From an uncultured Blautia sp. (lineage in GTDB: Bacteria > Bacillota > Clostridia > Lachnospirales > Lachnospiraceae): DNA of 31,496 nucleotides. The stretch is taken from assembly GCA_900551075.1 (NCBI GenBank), contig URVB01000047.1:1-31496 (forward strand), given 5' to 3'. The notes under the pieces were generated by a model. The model was not told the DNA's origin. It made no database searches and saw only the letters and a program-made list of their open reading frames with translations. This document shows, piece by piece, positions 14,806 through 22,651 of the stretch (within the stretch, counting starts at the first letter, position 1; each line of letters opens with the position of its first letter). Both the position numbers and the translations under genes were made by a program.

Positions 14806-15473
14806 GTAAGGCCGCTGTTTTTGATGTGGACGGTACACTTTTGGATTCTATGCCTGTTTGGGAGAATTTGGGTGTGCGTTATCTGAAAAGGTTAGGAATA
14901 GAACCGGAGGTTGAGCTGGGGAAAATTCTGTTTCCCATGACTATAGAGGAAGGGGCGGAATATATCAAAAAACGGTATGGATTATCTATGGAATGCCGGG
15001 AGATCATAGATGAAATACTGGAAATTGTGCGGGATTTTTATTTTTATGAGGTATCCCTGAAGAAAGGTGCAGAGGAAGTCCTGAAAGAATTCGAGGAGAG
15101 AGGAATCCCCATGGCAGTTGCAACTTCAGGAGAAAGGCTGCTTGTGGAAGCCGCGTTTGAAAGACTTGGGATTCGGCGGTACTTTCAGGTGATCCTGACC
15201 TGTACGGAGGTGGGAGCCGGGAAAAGGAGTCCTTTGATCTATCGGAAGGCTGCCGCCGCTCTTGGCGCCGCACCGGAGGAAACCTGGGTATTTGAGGATG
15301 CGCTATACGCCATAAAAACTGCCAAAGCAGCAGGGTTCCGTACGGTTGGTGTATACGACCCCTCCAATCGGAAGGTGTGGAAGGAAATCTGCATGGAGGC
15401 AGATGTATGTGCAAAAACATTTGTAGAATGCCCGGGGTTATGGATAGATACCGGGAGGGAGACGAATAAATGA
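14802..15473 (+). CDS. HAD-family hydrolase (beta-phosphoglucomutase-like, subfamily IA)
   Basis: A 223-residue HAD phosphatase. Motif I is FDVDGTLLDS (nucleophile Asp8, acid Asp10), motif II AVATSGE, motif III a lysine in AGKRSPLIYRKAA, and motif IV VFEDALYAIKTAKAAGF. The helical cap lies between motifs I and II. It is tightly embedded in the thi operon (ATGA overlaps of 4 bases on both sides). A role in dephosphorylating a thiamine pathway intermediate or thiamine phosphate is a fair inference, but the sequence alone does not show the substrate. A broad sugar-phosphate phosphatase is the main alternative. Confidence 0.85.
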   Translation: MSKAAVFDVDGTLLDSMPVWENLGVRYLKRLGIEPEVELGKILFPMTIEEGAEYIKKRYGLSMECREIIDEILEIVRDFYFYEVSLKKGAEEVLKEFEERGIPMAVATSGERLLVEAAFERLGIRRYFQVILTCTEVGAGKRSPLIYRKAAAALGAAPEETWVFEDALYAIKTAKAAGFRTVGVYDPSNRKVWKEICMEADVCAKTFVECPGLWIDTGRETNK

Positions 15474-16276
15474 AAACAGCATTAACAATTGCAGGGAGTG
15501 ACTGCAGCGGCGGTGCGGGTATACAGGCGGATATAAAGACCATGCTTGCAAACGGTGTTTATGCAATGAGTGCAGTGACTGCTCTGACGGCGCAGAATAC
15601 GAAGGGTGTGACCGGAATTATGGAGGTGACTCCGGAGTTTCTGAAGGAGCAATTGGATAATATTTTTACGGATATTTATCCGGATGCGGTAAAGATCGGA
15701 ATGGTATCCTCCGCACTGTTGATCGGTGCGATTGCCGAGAAGCTTCAGGAATATGGGGCAGGAAATATTGTGGTGGATCCGATCATGGCGGCAACCAGCG
15801 GAGCCAGATTGACAGAGGAAGATGCAGCTGCCGCATTAAAAGAGAGGCTGCTTCCTCTGGCGTGTGTACTGACACCGAATATTCCGGAGGCAGAGCTGCT
15901 TTCCCGAATGGTGATTCGGACAGAGGCGGATATGCTTGCGGCTGCGAAGAGCATCCATGAGACTTATGGCTGCGCGGTATTGTGCAAAGGAGGACATGCG
16001 ATAAGCGATGCCAATGATCTGCTGTATCATGATGGTGTTTATCGGTGGTTCCGGGGAAAAAGGATTGAGAATCCGAATACACACGGAACAGGCTGTACGC
16101 TTTCCAGCGCCATTGCCTCTAATCTGGCGAAGGGGCTTGATCTGGAGGATGCCATAGAGCGGGCAAAGGATTATATTTCCGGTGCTCTGGGTGCCATGCT
16201 GAATCTTGGACAGGGAAGCGGTCCTATGGATCACGGATTTGATTTAACAAGTACTTATATCACAAAAGAAGGCTGA
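15470..16276 (+). CDS. thiD: Hydroxymethylpyrimidine/phosphomethylpyrimidine kinase
   Basis: A 268-residue ribokinase-fold enzyme that phosphorylates HMP twice to HMP diphosphate for ThiE. Signatures are ALTIAGSDCSGGAGIQADIK at the N-terminus, ALTAQNTKGV, VVDPIMAATSGA, LTPNIPEAELL, LCKGGHA and the anion-hole NTHGTGCTLSSAIA. Length is normal. The last gene of the operon, it overlaps the HAD gene by 4 bases and is followed at once by a terminator. The operon thiM-thiE-HAD-thiD contains no thiC, thiG or thiS in the window, so it looks like a salvage unit. Confidence 0.95.
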   Translation: MKTALTIAGSDCSGGAGIQADIKTMLANGVYAMSAVTALTAQNTKGVTGIMEVTPEFLKEQLDNIFTDIYPDAVKIGMVSSALLIGAIAEKLQEYGAGNIVVDPIMAATSGARLTEEDAAAALKERLLPLACVLTPNIPEAELLSRMVIRTEADMLAAAKSIHETYGCAVLCKGGHAISDANDLLYHDGVYRWFRGKRIENPNTHGTGCTLSSAIASNLAKGLDLEDAIERAKDYISGALGAMLNLGQGSGPMDHGFDLTSTYITKEG

Positions 16277-16303
16277 GAGCAGTGTCCGTACTGCTCTTTT
16301 TTT
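16277..16303 (+). terminator. Terminator of thiamine operon
   Basis: Perfect 7-bp stem GAGCAGT (16277-16283)/ACTGCTC (16290-16296), loop GTCCGT, then T7. It begins right after the thiD stop. Confidence 0.93.
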
Positions 16304-16427
16304 CGTCCGCGTACTTGATTTCTGAGCCGGTTGTGCTACGGAGAACAGATACCAAATTTCTGCGTTGTTATTTGTTTGCAAAATTTGCTTCAAATAAGGA
16401 TAGATGAAATTATTCAGGAGAATCAAA

Positions 16428-16591
16428 ATGGAAAAAATATTAAGACAAGATAGATACAATATCAAATGTGTCAGCAGATTTAAAACTCAGAGCTGGATTA
16501 GTGATTTCGGGAATCATAGCGTGATTATGAGTATAAACATTTAGAAATGATTTCTTTGCTGGCTGCTATTCTACTGTTGGTTGAATTTTAG
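16428..16591 (+). pseudogene. Small broken membrane-protein remnant
   Basis: An ATG at 16428, behind CAGGAG (16416-16421), opens a 38-codon frame (MEKILRQDRYNIKCV...) that stops at 16542-16544. A different frame just downstream encodes DYEYKHLEMISLLAAILLLVEF and stops at 16589-16591. The second piece looks like a C-terminal membrane segment. The two together may be one gene split by a frameshift. I do not recognise a family. The surrounding DNA is noticeably more AT-rich than the thi operon. The rest of 16304-16676 holds nothing else I can support. Confidence 0.3.
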
Positions 16592-16676
16592 GCGAGAAAA
16601 TCACTTGTTTGGTTATCGAAATATTGATGTGAATAATATTAGTATATAGAGTATGTGTTATGAATAGGAGGTAGTA

Positions 16677-16888
16677 ATGCATAATAGCAATAGTATAGGG
16701 AATTTGATTGCGAAAAAGCGGAAAGTGTTAGGATTAACACAGAAACAGCTTGCAGAAAATTAGATATTTCTTTTCAGGCAACTTCGAAGTGGGAAAATGG
16801 TACTGCTATGCCAGGTGCAGATATTCTTATGAAATTGTCAAGAGAATTAGAGGTGAACGTAGAAGATATATTAAGCGGCCGAGAGAAA
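16677..16888 (+). pseudogene. XRE-type HTH regulator, frameshifted, fused to purM remnant
   Basis: Behind AGGAGGTAGTA, ATG 16677 encodes NLIAKKRKVLGLTQKQLAEN and then meets TAG at 16761-16763. Restoring one A in the A run at 16756-16759 continues the frame as LDISFQATSKWENGTAMPGADILMKLS...VNVEDILSG, which completes a textbook XRE helix-turn-helix (QKQLAE, then SKWENG). So a one-base deletion has broken the gene. After LSG the frame passes without interruption into purM-like sequence, so the HTH gene has lost its own end and is joined to another gene. As it stands it cannot make a full HTH protein from its own start. Confidence 0.7.
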
Positions 16889-17620
16889 ACTAGTGTTTCA
16901 TATAGCAAAGCAGGAGTTGACATTTCATATACTGATTCAATCAAAAATGAAATAGAAAAGTATGTTTCTGTTGGGGATGATAGGGTATTAAATATACTGG
17001 GTGCCTTTGCTTCACTTTATGATTTTAAATTTAACGATATAAAACATCCGGTACTGGTATTGAAAGCAGAAGAGCCAGGATCAAAACAGAAATTGGCAAT
17101 TGAATATGGTTATACGTAGTCAATTTGCCATGATATGATAAATCATTTAGTTAATGATATCATTGTAATGAATGCGATGCTTTAGCGGTGTTAGATACAA
17201 TTGTATGTGGAAAGGCGGAAAAAGATACAATTAATTGAAGAAGATATTGTGTTGGCAGTTGCATCTAATGGTTTACATACAAACGGATATTCGTTAGTAA
17301 GAATGTTGATGGATATGTTTCCGAATATAGTGAGTGCAGATGTAGACGGTGAGAAATTTATTGACTTAATTATGAAGCCACATACCGCATACTATCCTGT
17401 TATAAAAGATGTATTGAATTCTGAATGGATTACAGGAATGGCACATATTACAGGTGGTGGTATTAAAGGTAATTTAAAGAGAATCATTCCTGATGGATTA
17501 TGTGCTGAAATTGATTTATCTATGTTGAATATTTTACCAGTTTTTAAATTTAAGAGACATTGGTAAGATTCATGATGAGGAAATGTTGTCAACGTTAATC
17601 CCAGATGAAGGCGGATAATC
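16889..17620 (+). pseudogene. purM: Degraded purM-like (AIR synthase) gene
   Basis: Pieces of a phosphoribosylaminoimidazole synthetase are recognisable in order: VSYSKAGVDISYTDSIKNE, then KHPVLVLKAEEPGSKQKLA, ICHDMINHLVNDIIVM, DTIVCGKAEKD, then VLAVASNGLHTNGYSLVRML, MKPHTAYYPVIKDVL, ITGMAHITGGGIKGNL and GKIHDEEM. The frame is broken by TAG at 17117-17119 (a glutamate is expected), a shift near 17180, and apparent loss of roughly 60 codons near 17235, where the glycine-rich GGETS part should be. There is a further shift near 17552 and early termination at 17618-17620. PurM makes AIR in purine synthesis; this copy is inactive. The family match is from memory of AIR synthase motifs. Confidence 0.75.
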
Positions 17621-17733
17621 TTTTTCTTGAACTCTGGCTAGTACTGTTTTAGCATAATGCTGCCCTCTTTTCTATGCAATATTGATTATATCTTATTAGG
17701 AACAACTGATGGACGCATCCGTAGCGATCATAG

Positions 17734-17994
17734 AAATACACATATGGTACCGGCAAAGGAGCTGGGTTTGTAAAGGATTTTCGATTGGGTGCTAAGGCTA
17801 ACAAGATGCGGAAGAAGGTAATAGAGGCGTTTGGCGTGAATTTTTATAGTAAGCTCTATATGGAAGAAAAGCTGACGAATGACAGTATTCAGCGCATTTT
17901 TCAGAACAGAGAAGAGATGAATCTGGTATGTTTGCTGGAAGGAAGTATGGCGGGTAAGGCAGGCGGGATCACGGAGGAAATAGAGAAGGTATAG
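17734..17994 (+). pseudogene. Unrecognised open frame, probably a gene fragment
   Basis: An open stretch of 86 codons from after the stop at 17731 to TAG at 17992-17994 encodes GTGKGAGFVKDFRLGAKANK, then FYSKLYMEEKLTNDSIQRIF and LLEGSMAGKAGGITEEIEKV. It has no ATG near its beginning; TTG 17785 is the first possible start and lacks a ribosome site. The composition looks like real protein rather than a shadow, and base use is closer to the flanking core genes than to the purM remnant. It may be the 3' end of a lost gene. I do not recognise the family. Bases 17621-17733 hold nothing identifiable. Confidence 0.35.
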
Positions 17995-18033
17995 ACGGAA
18001 TGACGAAGATGCGAAAAGCTCAGGTCTTAGCAA

Positions 18034-18059
18034 ATAAAAAAACCGGAGGACAGCTCCGG
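18034..18059 (-). terminator. Terminator of tRNA-Tyr (minus strand)
   Basis: Read on the - strand, the stem CCGGAG/CTCCGG (+ coordinates 18054-18059 and 18043-18048, 5-base loop) is followed by a run of T9 (A's at 18034-18042 on +). It sits 10 bases past the tRNA 3' end. Confidence 0.9.
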
Positions 18060-18068
18060 GTTAAATAA

Positions 18069-18150
18069 TGGATGGAGAAGGATTCGAACCTTCGAAGGCG
18101 GTGCCAACAGATTTACAGTCTGCCCCCTTTGGCCACTCGGGAATCCATCC
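18069..18150 (-). tRNA. tRNA-Tyr (anticodon GTA)
   Basis: An 82-base class II tRNA with an acceptor stem GGATGGA/TCCATCC, discriminator A, anticodon loop CTGTAAA with GTA at 18114-18116, a long variable arm typical of bacterial tRNA-Tyr, and a T arm containing GGTTCGAATCC. The 3' CCA is not encoded. It stands alone on the - strand between the decayed region and fba, with its own promoter and terminator. The G34 anticodon reads both UAC and UAU codons. Confidence 0.96.
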
Positions 18151-18164
18151 ATAAACCGTGTATC

Positions 18165-18193
18165 ATTATATTAAATTTTGGGGGGAATTGCAA
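18165..18193 (-). promoter_or_regulatory. tRNA-Tyr promoter (minus strand)
   Basis: On the - strand: -35 TTGCAA (18193-18188), exact 17-bp spacer, -10 TATAAT (18170-18165), about 15 bases ahead of the tRNA 5' end. Confidence 0.8.
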
Positions 18194-18266
18194 GCCCCTT
18201 TTTTACAAAAAAAGAATGCATGTTTAGGCAGAAGTGATAAAAAACTCTAATTTTTTGGCAAAGTAG

Positions 18267-18295
18267 TAGACGAAATGGCAGGAATCTGGTAAACT
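18267..18295 (+). promoter_or_regulatory. Candidate extended -10 promoter of fba
   Basis: TAAACT (18290-18295) preceded by TGG forms an extended -10. A weak -35 TAGACG lies 17 bp upstream (18267-18272). The ribosome site TAGGAGGA is at 18341-18348. Confidence 0.5.
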
Positions 18296-18355
18296 ATGAG
18301 GTATCCGGATATAGATTAGAGTTCATATCCCAAGAAAGTTTAGGAGGAATTTATC

Positions 18356-19219
18356 ATGTTAGTAAGTGCAGCAGAAATGTTGAAAAAAGCAAAAGCAGGT
18401 CACTATGCAGTAGGTCAGTTTAATATCAACAATCTTGAGTGGACAAAGGCTATCCTGTTGACAGCACAGGAAAACAATTCTCCGGTTATCCTTGGTGTTT
18501 CTGAGGGCGCAGGAAAATATATGTGTGGTTATAAGACGGTTGTTGGTATGGTGAACGGAATGCTGGAAGAATTGAATATCACTGTTCCGGTTGCTCTGCA
18601 TCTGGATCACGGCAGCTACGAAGGATGTCTGAAATGTGTAGAAGCAGGATTCTCTTCGATCATGTTTGATGGTTCTCATTACCCAATCGAAGAAAACGTT
18701 GCTAAAACGAAAGAACTGGTTAAAATCTGTGCAGAGCACGGAATGTCTCTGGAAGCAGAGGTTGGTTCTATCGGCGGCGAAGAGGATGGCGTTGTTGGTA
18801 TGGGCGAATGTGCAGACCCGCAGGAATGCAAGATGGTTGCAGATCTTGGAATCGATTTCCTGGCAGCAGGTATCGGCAACATCCATGGCAAATATCCGGA
18901 AAACTGGGCAGGCTTAAGCTTTGAGACTCTGGACGCTATTCAGCAGTTGACAGGCGATATGCCGTTAGTGCTTCACGGCGGCACAGGAATCCCGGCAGAC
19001 ATGATTAAAAAAGCTATTGATCTCGGCGTTTCCAAGATCAATGTAAATACAGAATGCCAGTTATCTTTTGCAGCAGCTACCCGTGAGTATGTAGAAGCCG
19101 GCAAGGACCAGCAGGGCAAAGGCTTTGACCCGCGTAAGCTTCTGGCTCCGGGATTTGAAGCTATCAAAGCTACTGTAAAAGAAAAAATGGAACTGTTCGG
19201 TTCTGTAGGCAAAGCCTGA
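18356..19219 (+). CDS. fba: Class II fructose-1,6-bisphosphate aldolase
   Basis: A 287-residue zinc-dependent aldolase cleaving fructose-1,6-bisphosphate to DHAP and glyceraldehyde-3-phosphate in glycolysis and gluconeogenesis. The zinc/substrate motif VALHLDHGSYEGC (about residues 79-91), the SIMFDGSHYPIEEN stretch, EAEVGSIGGEEDG, GIGNIHGKYP and the phosphate-binding PLVLHGGTGIP plus VSKINVNTE are all intact. Tagatose-bisphosphate aldolase is a close relative, but gene length and motifs fit the common clostridial Fba. Codon use is strongly biased, as expected for a highly expressed gene. A monocistronic unit with its own promoter and terminator. Confidence 0.94.
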   Translation: MLVSAAEMLKKAKAGHYAVGQFNINNLEWTKAILLTAQENNSPVILGVSEGAGKYMCGYKTVVGMVNGMLEELNITVPVALHLDHGSYEGCLKCVEAGFSSIMFDGSHYPIEENVAKTKELVKICAEHGMSLEAEVGSIGGEEDGVVGMGECADPQECKMVADLGIDFLAAGIGNIHGKYPENWAGLSFETLDAIQQLTGDMPLVLHGGTGIPADMIKKAIDLGVSKINVNTECQLSFAAATREYVEAGKDQQGKGFDPRKLLAPGFEAIKATVKEKMELFGSVGKA

Positions 19220-19248
19220 CCGAACCTGAAACAAGTAAAGGATATGAG

Positions 19249-19278
19249 AGGATGGTACTTTGTGTACCGTCCTTTTTT
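19249..19278 (+). terminator. Terminator of fba
   Basis: Ten-bp stem AGGATGGTAC (19249-19258)/GTACCGTCCT (19264-19273), one G-T pair, loop TTTGT, then a T run to 19278. Confidence 0.92.
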
Positions 19279-19486
19279 GTTTCAGGGAAAGTAATTCATA
19301 TCGCTCCGAACAGAATCCGGTTTCCTGTGAAAAAAATGCGTGTAAGTATCAATTTTCCACAGACAGATATAAAAAATTGAAAAATTAACATGTTTCTTGA
19401 TTTTTTAATATGGATGAAATTCCTCTCCAAAACTAAAATAAAGATACCCAAAAACGAAATCCCAATAGATAAGGAGAGGATTAAAA

Positions 19487-20800
19487 ATGAAAATGAAAAA
19501 AGTGACCGCATTAAGCCTTGCTGCAGTGATGGCAGCATCCATGGTTCCGGCAGTTCCTGCAATGGCAGCAGAGGGTGAAGGCTCTGTATACTATCTGCAG
19601 TTTAAGCCGGAAGCAGCAGACCAGTGGACTGCACTGGCTGAAAAGTACACAGAAGAGACAGGTGTTGAAGTAAACGTAGTAACAGCGGCATCCGGTACAT
19701 ATGAATCCACCTTAAAGGCGGAAATGGCCAAGGATGAGGTTCCTACCTTATTCCATGTAAACGGTCCGGTTGGCTTGGCTACATGGAAAGACTACTGCAG
19801 AGAACTATCCGATACAGACATCTACAAGGAACTGAAAAGCGAGGATTTTGCACTGAAAGACGGCGATGATGTGCTTGGTGCTGCATTTGCAGTAGAAACC
19901 TACGGAATCATTTATAACAAAGCACTTCTGAATGATTATATCGCAATGGACGGCGCAGTGATTTCTGATATTTCCGAGATCAATAACTTCGAAACGCTGA
20001 AAGCAGTTGCAGACGACATTCAGGCAAAGAAGGATGACCTTGGGGTAGAGGGTGCGTTTACCTCAGCCGGTATGGATTCCTCTTCTGACTGGAGATTCAA
20101 GACTCATCTGGCAAACCTGCCGATCTACTATGAATATCAGGCAGATGGCATCGGCTCTACAGATGCGATCAAAGGAACCTACCTTGAGAATTACAAAAAC
20201 ATCTGGGACCTGTATCTGACAGATTCTACCTGCGAACCGTCTCTTCTTTCCAGCAAGACCGGAGAGGATGCAGCCGCTGAATTCGCACTCGGCGAAGCAG
20301 TATTTTATCAGAACGGAACCTGGGCATACGGCGATATTCAGGACAACGAGGTTGCTGACGAGGATCTTGGAATGCTTCCTATCTATATCGGTGCAGAGGG
20401 CGAAGAAAATCAGGGTCTGTGCACAGGTACAGAAAACTACTGGTGCATTAACAAGAATGCTCCGGAAGAGGACATTCAGGCCACCATTGATTTCCTGAAA
20501 TGGGTCATCACAAGCGAAGAAGGGAAGACAGCCCTGACTCAGGAAATGGGATTTGTTACAACCTTTAATACGATCGGTGATGAATATCTGCCGGAGAACC
20601 CGTTGGTTGTCTGCGCGGAGGAGGACATCGCAGCAGGACATATTCCTGTGGCATGGTGCTTCCCGACAATGCCTTCCGAAGAGTGGAAGAATGGCGTTGG
20701 TTCCGCACTTCTGGAATATGCACAGGGTACAGGCGAATGGGATGCTGTTGAGACTGCATTCGTTGACGGCTGGGCAACAGAGATCGCAGCTACCAAATAA
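19487..20800 (+). CDS. Sugar ABC transporter solute-binding protein without lipobox
   Basis: A 437-residue family 1 extracellular solute-binding protein for a carbohydrate ABC importer. An N-terminal signal peptide (KMKK, then a hydrophobic AALSL-type core ending PAMAA near residue 28) precedes the mature start EGEGSVYYLQFKPEAADQW. The typical motifs are EMAKDEVPTLFHVNG, AVETYGIIYNKALL, ALGEAVFYQNGTWAYG and EGKTALTQEMGFV. No cysteine lies in or after the signal region, so the usual lipoprotein anchor is absent. Start ATG 19487 has AAGGAGAGG upstream. A -10-like TAAAAT is at 19434-19439 with only a weak -35. It heads the locus with two permeases. Substrate is probably an oligosaccharide, but not readable here. 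Confidence 0.9.
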   Translation: MKMKKVTALSLAAVMAASMVPAVPAMAAEGEGSVYYLQFKPEAADQWTALAEKYTEETGVEVNVVTAASGTYESTLKAEMAKDEVPTLFHVNGPVGLATWKDYCRELSDTDIYKELKSEDFALKDGDDVLGAAFAVETYGIIYNKALLNDYIAMDGAVISDISEINNFETLKAVADDIQAKKDDLGVEGAFTSAGMDSSSDWRFKTHLANLPIYYEYQADGIGSTDAIKGTYLENYKNIWDLYLTDSTCEPSLLSSKTGEDAAAEFALGEAVFYQNGTWAYGDIQDNEVADEDLGMLPIYIGAEGEENQGLCTGTENYWCINKNAPEEDIQATIDFLKWVITSEEGKTALTQEMGFVTTFNTIGDEYLPENPLVVCAEEDIAAGHIPVAWCFPTMPSEEWKNGVGSALLEYAQGTGEWDAVETAFVDGWATEIAATK

Positions 20801-20824
20801 GACAGACGAAGTGGAAACTTAAAA

Positions 20825-20886
20825 CAGAGGGTGAGCGATGTTTGCTCATCCTCTGCTTGTTACCGGATTTCAGCGGAAACCGGTAA
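20825..20886 (+). other. Two stem-loops between binding-protein and permease genes
   Basis: Hairpin 1: CAGAGGGTGAGC (20825-20836)/GCTCATCCTCTG (20844-20855), 12 bp with one G-U pair. Hairpin 2: TTACCGG (20860-20866)/CCGGTAA (20880-20886), extended inward by TTTC/GAAA. Neither is followed by a T run, so they are unlikely to be simple terminators. Such intercistronic hairpins commonly protect or process mRNA so that the binding protein is made in excess over the permeases. Confidence 0.7.
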
Positions 20887-20911
20887 ATTGGTTTGAGGAA
20901 AGAGGGACTTT

Positions 20912-21760
20912 ATGAATAACATAAAAACAATGAGAAAATATTCTCCCATTTTTTTGGCGCCTACCCTGATCGCTTTTACGATCGGATTTATTGCTCCTTT
21001 TATTCTTGGTATTTATTTGTCGTTTTGCGAGTTTACCACAGTTGTGGACGCCAAATGGGTAGGATTTAAGAATTATCTGAAAATATGGGGAGATGCATCA
21101 TTTGTGCATTCACTGTGGTATACGGCGCTGTTTACCATCGTAACCGTAATTCTGATCAATGTTCTGGGCTTTGCCATTGCCCTGCTTCTGACAAAAAAGA
21201 TACGGGGAACCAATGTATTCCGTACGGTATTTTTTATGCCGAACCTGATCGGCGGCATTATCCTCGGCTATATCTGGAACCTTCTGTTAAACGGCATTCT
21301 GCTTCAGTTCAACCGGACACTGACATTTTCCGGTACCTATGGTTTTTGGGGACTGGTTATTCTGATGTGCTGGCAGCAGATCGGTTATATGATGATCATC
21401 TATATTTCCGGTATCAATAATATTCCGGGAGAACTGGTAGAAGCAGCGAAGATCGATGGTGCAACCTCCGGGCAGGTTTTGAGATATGTGACCATTCCTA
21501 TGGTAATGCCGTCCATTACAATCTGCACCTTCCTGACACTGACAAATTCCTTTAAGCTGTTTGACCAAAACCTGGCGTTGACAGCAGGGGAACCATCCAA
21601 AATGTCAGAAATGCTTGCTTTGAATATTTATAATACGTTTTATACCAGAAATGGCTGGGAAGGTGTTGGCCAGGCAAAGGCAGTCGTATTCTTTATCCTG
21701 GTAGCTCTCATCGCGCTTATTCAGCAGAAATTGACCAGTTCTAAGGAGGTGCAGCAGTAA
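20912..21760 (+). CDS. Carbohydrate ABC transporter permease (MalF/MsmF type)
   Basis: A 282-residue inner-membrane permease with about six hydrophobic spans, opening with SPIFLAPTLIAFTIGFIAPFILGIYLSF. The conserved EAA loop that docks the ATPase reads LVEAAKIDGATSGQVLRYVTIPMVMPS. The C-terminal end has KAVVFFILVALIALIQQKL. It follows the binding-protein gene and shares its stop/start (TAATG) with the second permease, so the pair is coupled and probably forms a heterodimeric channel. Start ATG 20912 has GAGGAAAGAGGGA upstream. Confidence 0.94.
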   Translation: MNNIKTMRKYSPIFLAPTLIAFTIGFIAPFILGIYLSFCEFTTVVDAKWVGFKNYLKIWGDASFVHSLWYTALFTIVTVILINVLGFAIALLLTKKIRGTNVFRTVFFMPNLIGGIILGYIWNLLLNGILLQFNRTLTFSGTYGFWGLVILMCWQQIGYMMIIYISGINNIPGELVEAAKIDGATSGQVLRYVTIPMVMPSITICTFLTLTNSFKLFDQNLALTAGEPSKMSEMLALNIYNTFYTRNGWEGVGQAKAVVFFILVALIALIQQKLTSSKEVQQ

Positions 21761-22599
21761 TGAAAGAAAGAGGTGCGAGATCATCCGGATTATTGACAGT
21801 TGTTTTTACGCTTATTTCTCTGCTGTGGGTATTTCCGATCATATTGATCATTATTAATTCCTTTAAGAAAAAGGCGTACATTACCAGAAAACCGTTTGCG
21901 ATCCCTGCGGATAAGATGTTTGTGGGAATTGAAAACTATATCAATGGTATAGAAAAAACAGGATTTTTTGATGCATTTTTGACTTCCCTGTTCATTACTG
22001 TATGTTCGGTGGCTGCAATTATTCTGTTTTGCTCCATGACCGCATGGTACATCATGCGTGTAAAGGATGCCTTTACAAAAACCGTTTATTATTTATGTCT
22101 GTTTTCAATGATTGTGCCGTTTCAGATGGTTATGTATACGCTTTCAAAAACCGCAAATATGCTGCATTTAGGAAATCCGGTGGGGATTATCGTCGTATAT
22201 CTGGGCTTCGGAGCGGGCTTATCCGTGTTTATGTTTACGGGCTTTGTAAAGTCGATTCCGCTGGAAATCGAGGAAGCGGCAATGATCGATGGGTGTAATC
22301 CGCTGCAGACCTATTTTCAGGTCGTGCTTCCGATTATGAAACCGACCTGCATTACAGTGACGATTCTTCAGGCAATGTGGGTTTGGAATGACTATCTTCT
22401 GCCGTGCCTGGTATTGGATCAGAAAAAATACAGAACTATTCCTATGGCGGTTCAGTATCTGAAGGGCGGCTATGGTTCCGTAGATATGGGTGCAATGATG
22501 GGTGTCCTGGTGCTTGCCATTATTCCGATCATTGTCTTCTATCTGGCCTGCCAGAAATATATTATTGAAGGCGTGGTTGCCGGAGCTGTCAAAGGCTGA
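21760..22599 (+). CDS. Carbohydrate ABC transporter permease (MalG/MsmG type)
   Basis: A 279-residue permease with about six spans. It opens with a hydrophobic LLTVVFTLISLLWVFPIILI and NSFKKKAYI, typical of MalG-like subunits. The EAA loop is PLEIEEAAMIDGCNPLQTYFQVVLPIMKP, and MWVWNDYLLPCLVL follows. The ATG overlaps the previous TAA by one base, with AAGGAGGT 9 bases ahead. No ATP-binding subunit is encoded here; in Firmicutes a shared MsmK/MsmX-type ATPase commonly energises such permeases. Confidence 0.94.
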   Translation: MKERGARSSGLLTVVFTLISLLWVFPIILIIINSFKKKAYITRKPFAIPADKMFVGIENYINGIEKTGFFDAFLTSLFITVCSVAAIILFCSMTAWYIMRVKDAFTKTVYYLCLFSMIVPFQMVMYTLSKTANMLHLGNPVGIIVVYLGFGAGLSVFMFTGFVKSIPLEIEEAAMIDGCNPLQTYFQVVLPIMKPTCITVTILQAMWVWNDYLLPCLVLDQKKYRTIPMAVQYLKGGYGSVDMGAMMGVLVLAIIPIIVFYLACQKYIIEGVVAGAVKG

Positions 22600-22618
22600 T
22601 GCAGCAGAGAGAAATTTT

Positions 22619-22651
22619 AGTCCTTGTGAAGATCATATCTTCACAAGGACT
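22619..22651 (+). repeat. 15-bp perfect inverted repeat overlapping a promoter
   Basis: AGTCCTTGTGAAGAT (22619-22633) and ATCTTCACAAGGACT (22637-22651) flank a CAT loop. No T run follows, so termination is unlikely to be its main role. The right arm contains TTCACA (22640-22645), and exactly 17 bp later lies TAAAAT (22663-22668). The dyad thus covers a plausible -35 for the regulator genes and could be an operator. Confidence 0.75.

Noticed and set aside
16284..16677. Insertion sequence or integrase in the AT-rich island
   Set aside because: No transposase or integrase motifs, terminal inverted repeats or tRNA-end duplication could be found by eye.
22619..22651. Inverted repeat as a rho-independent terminator
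   Set aside because: The stem is followed by ACTTTGCAGC rather than a T run.
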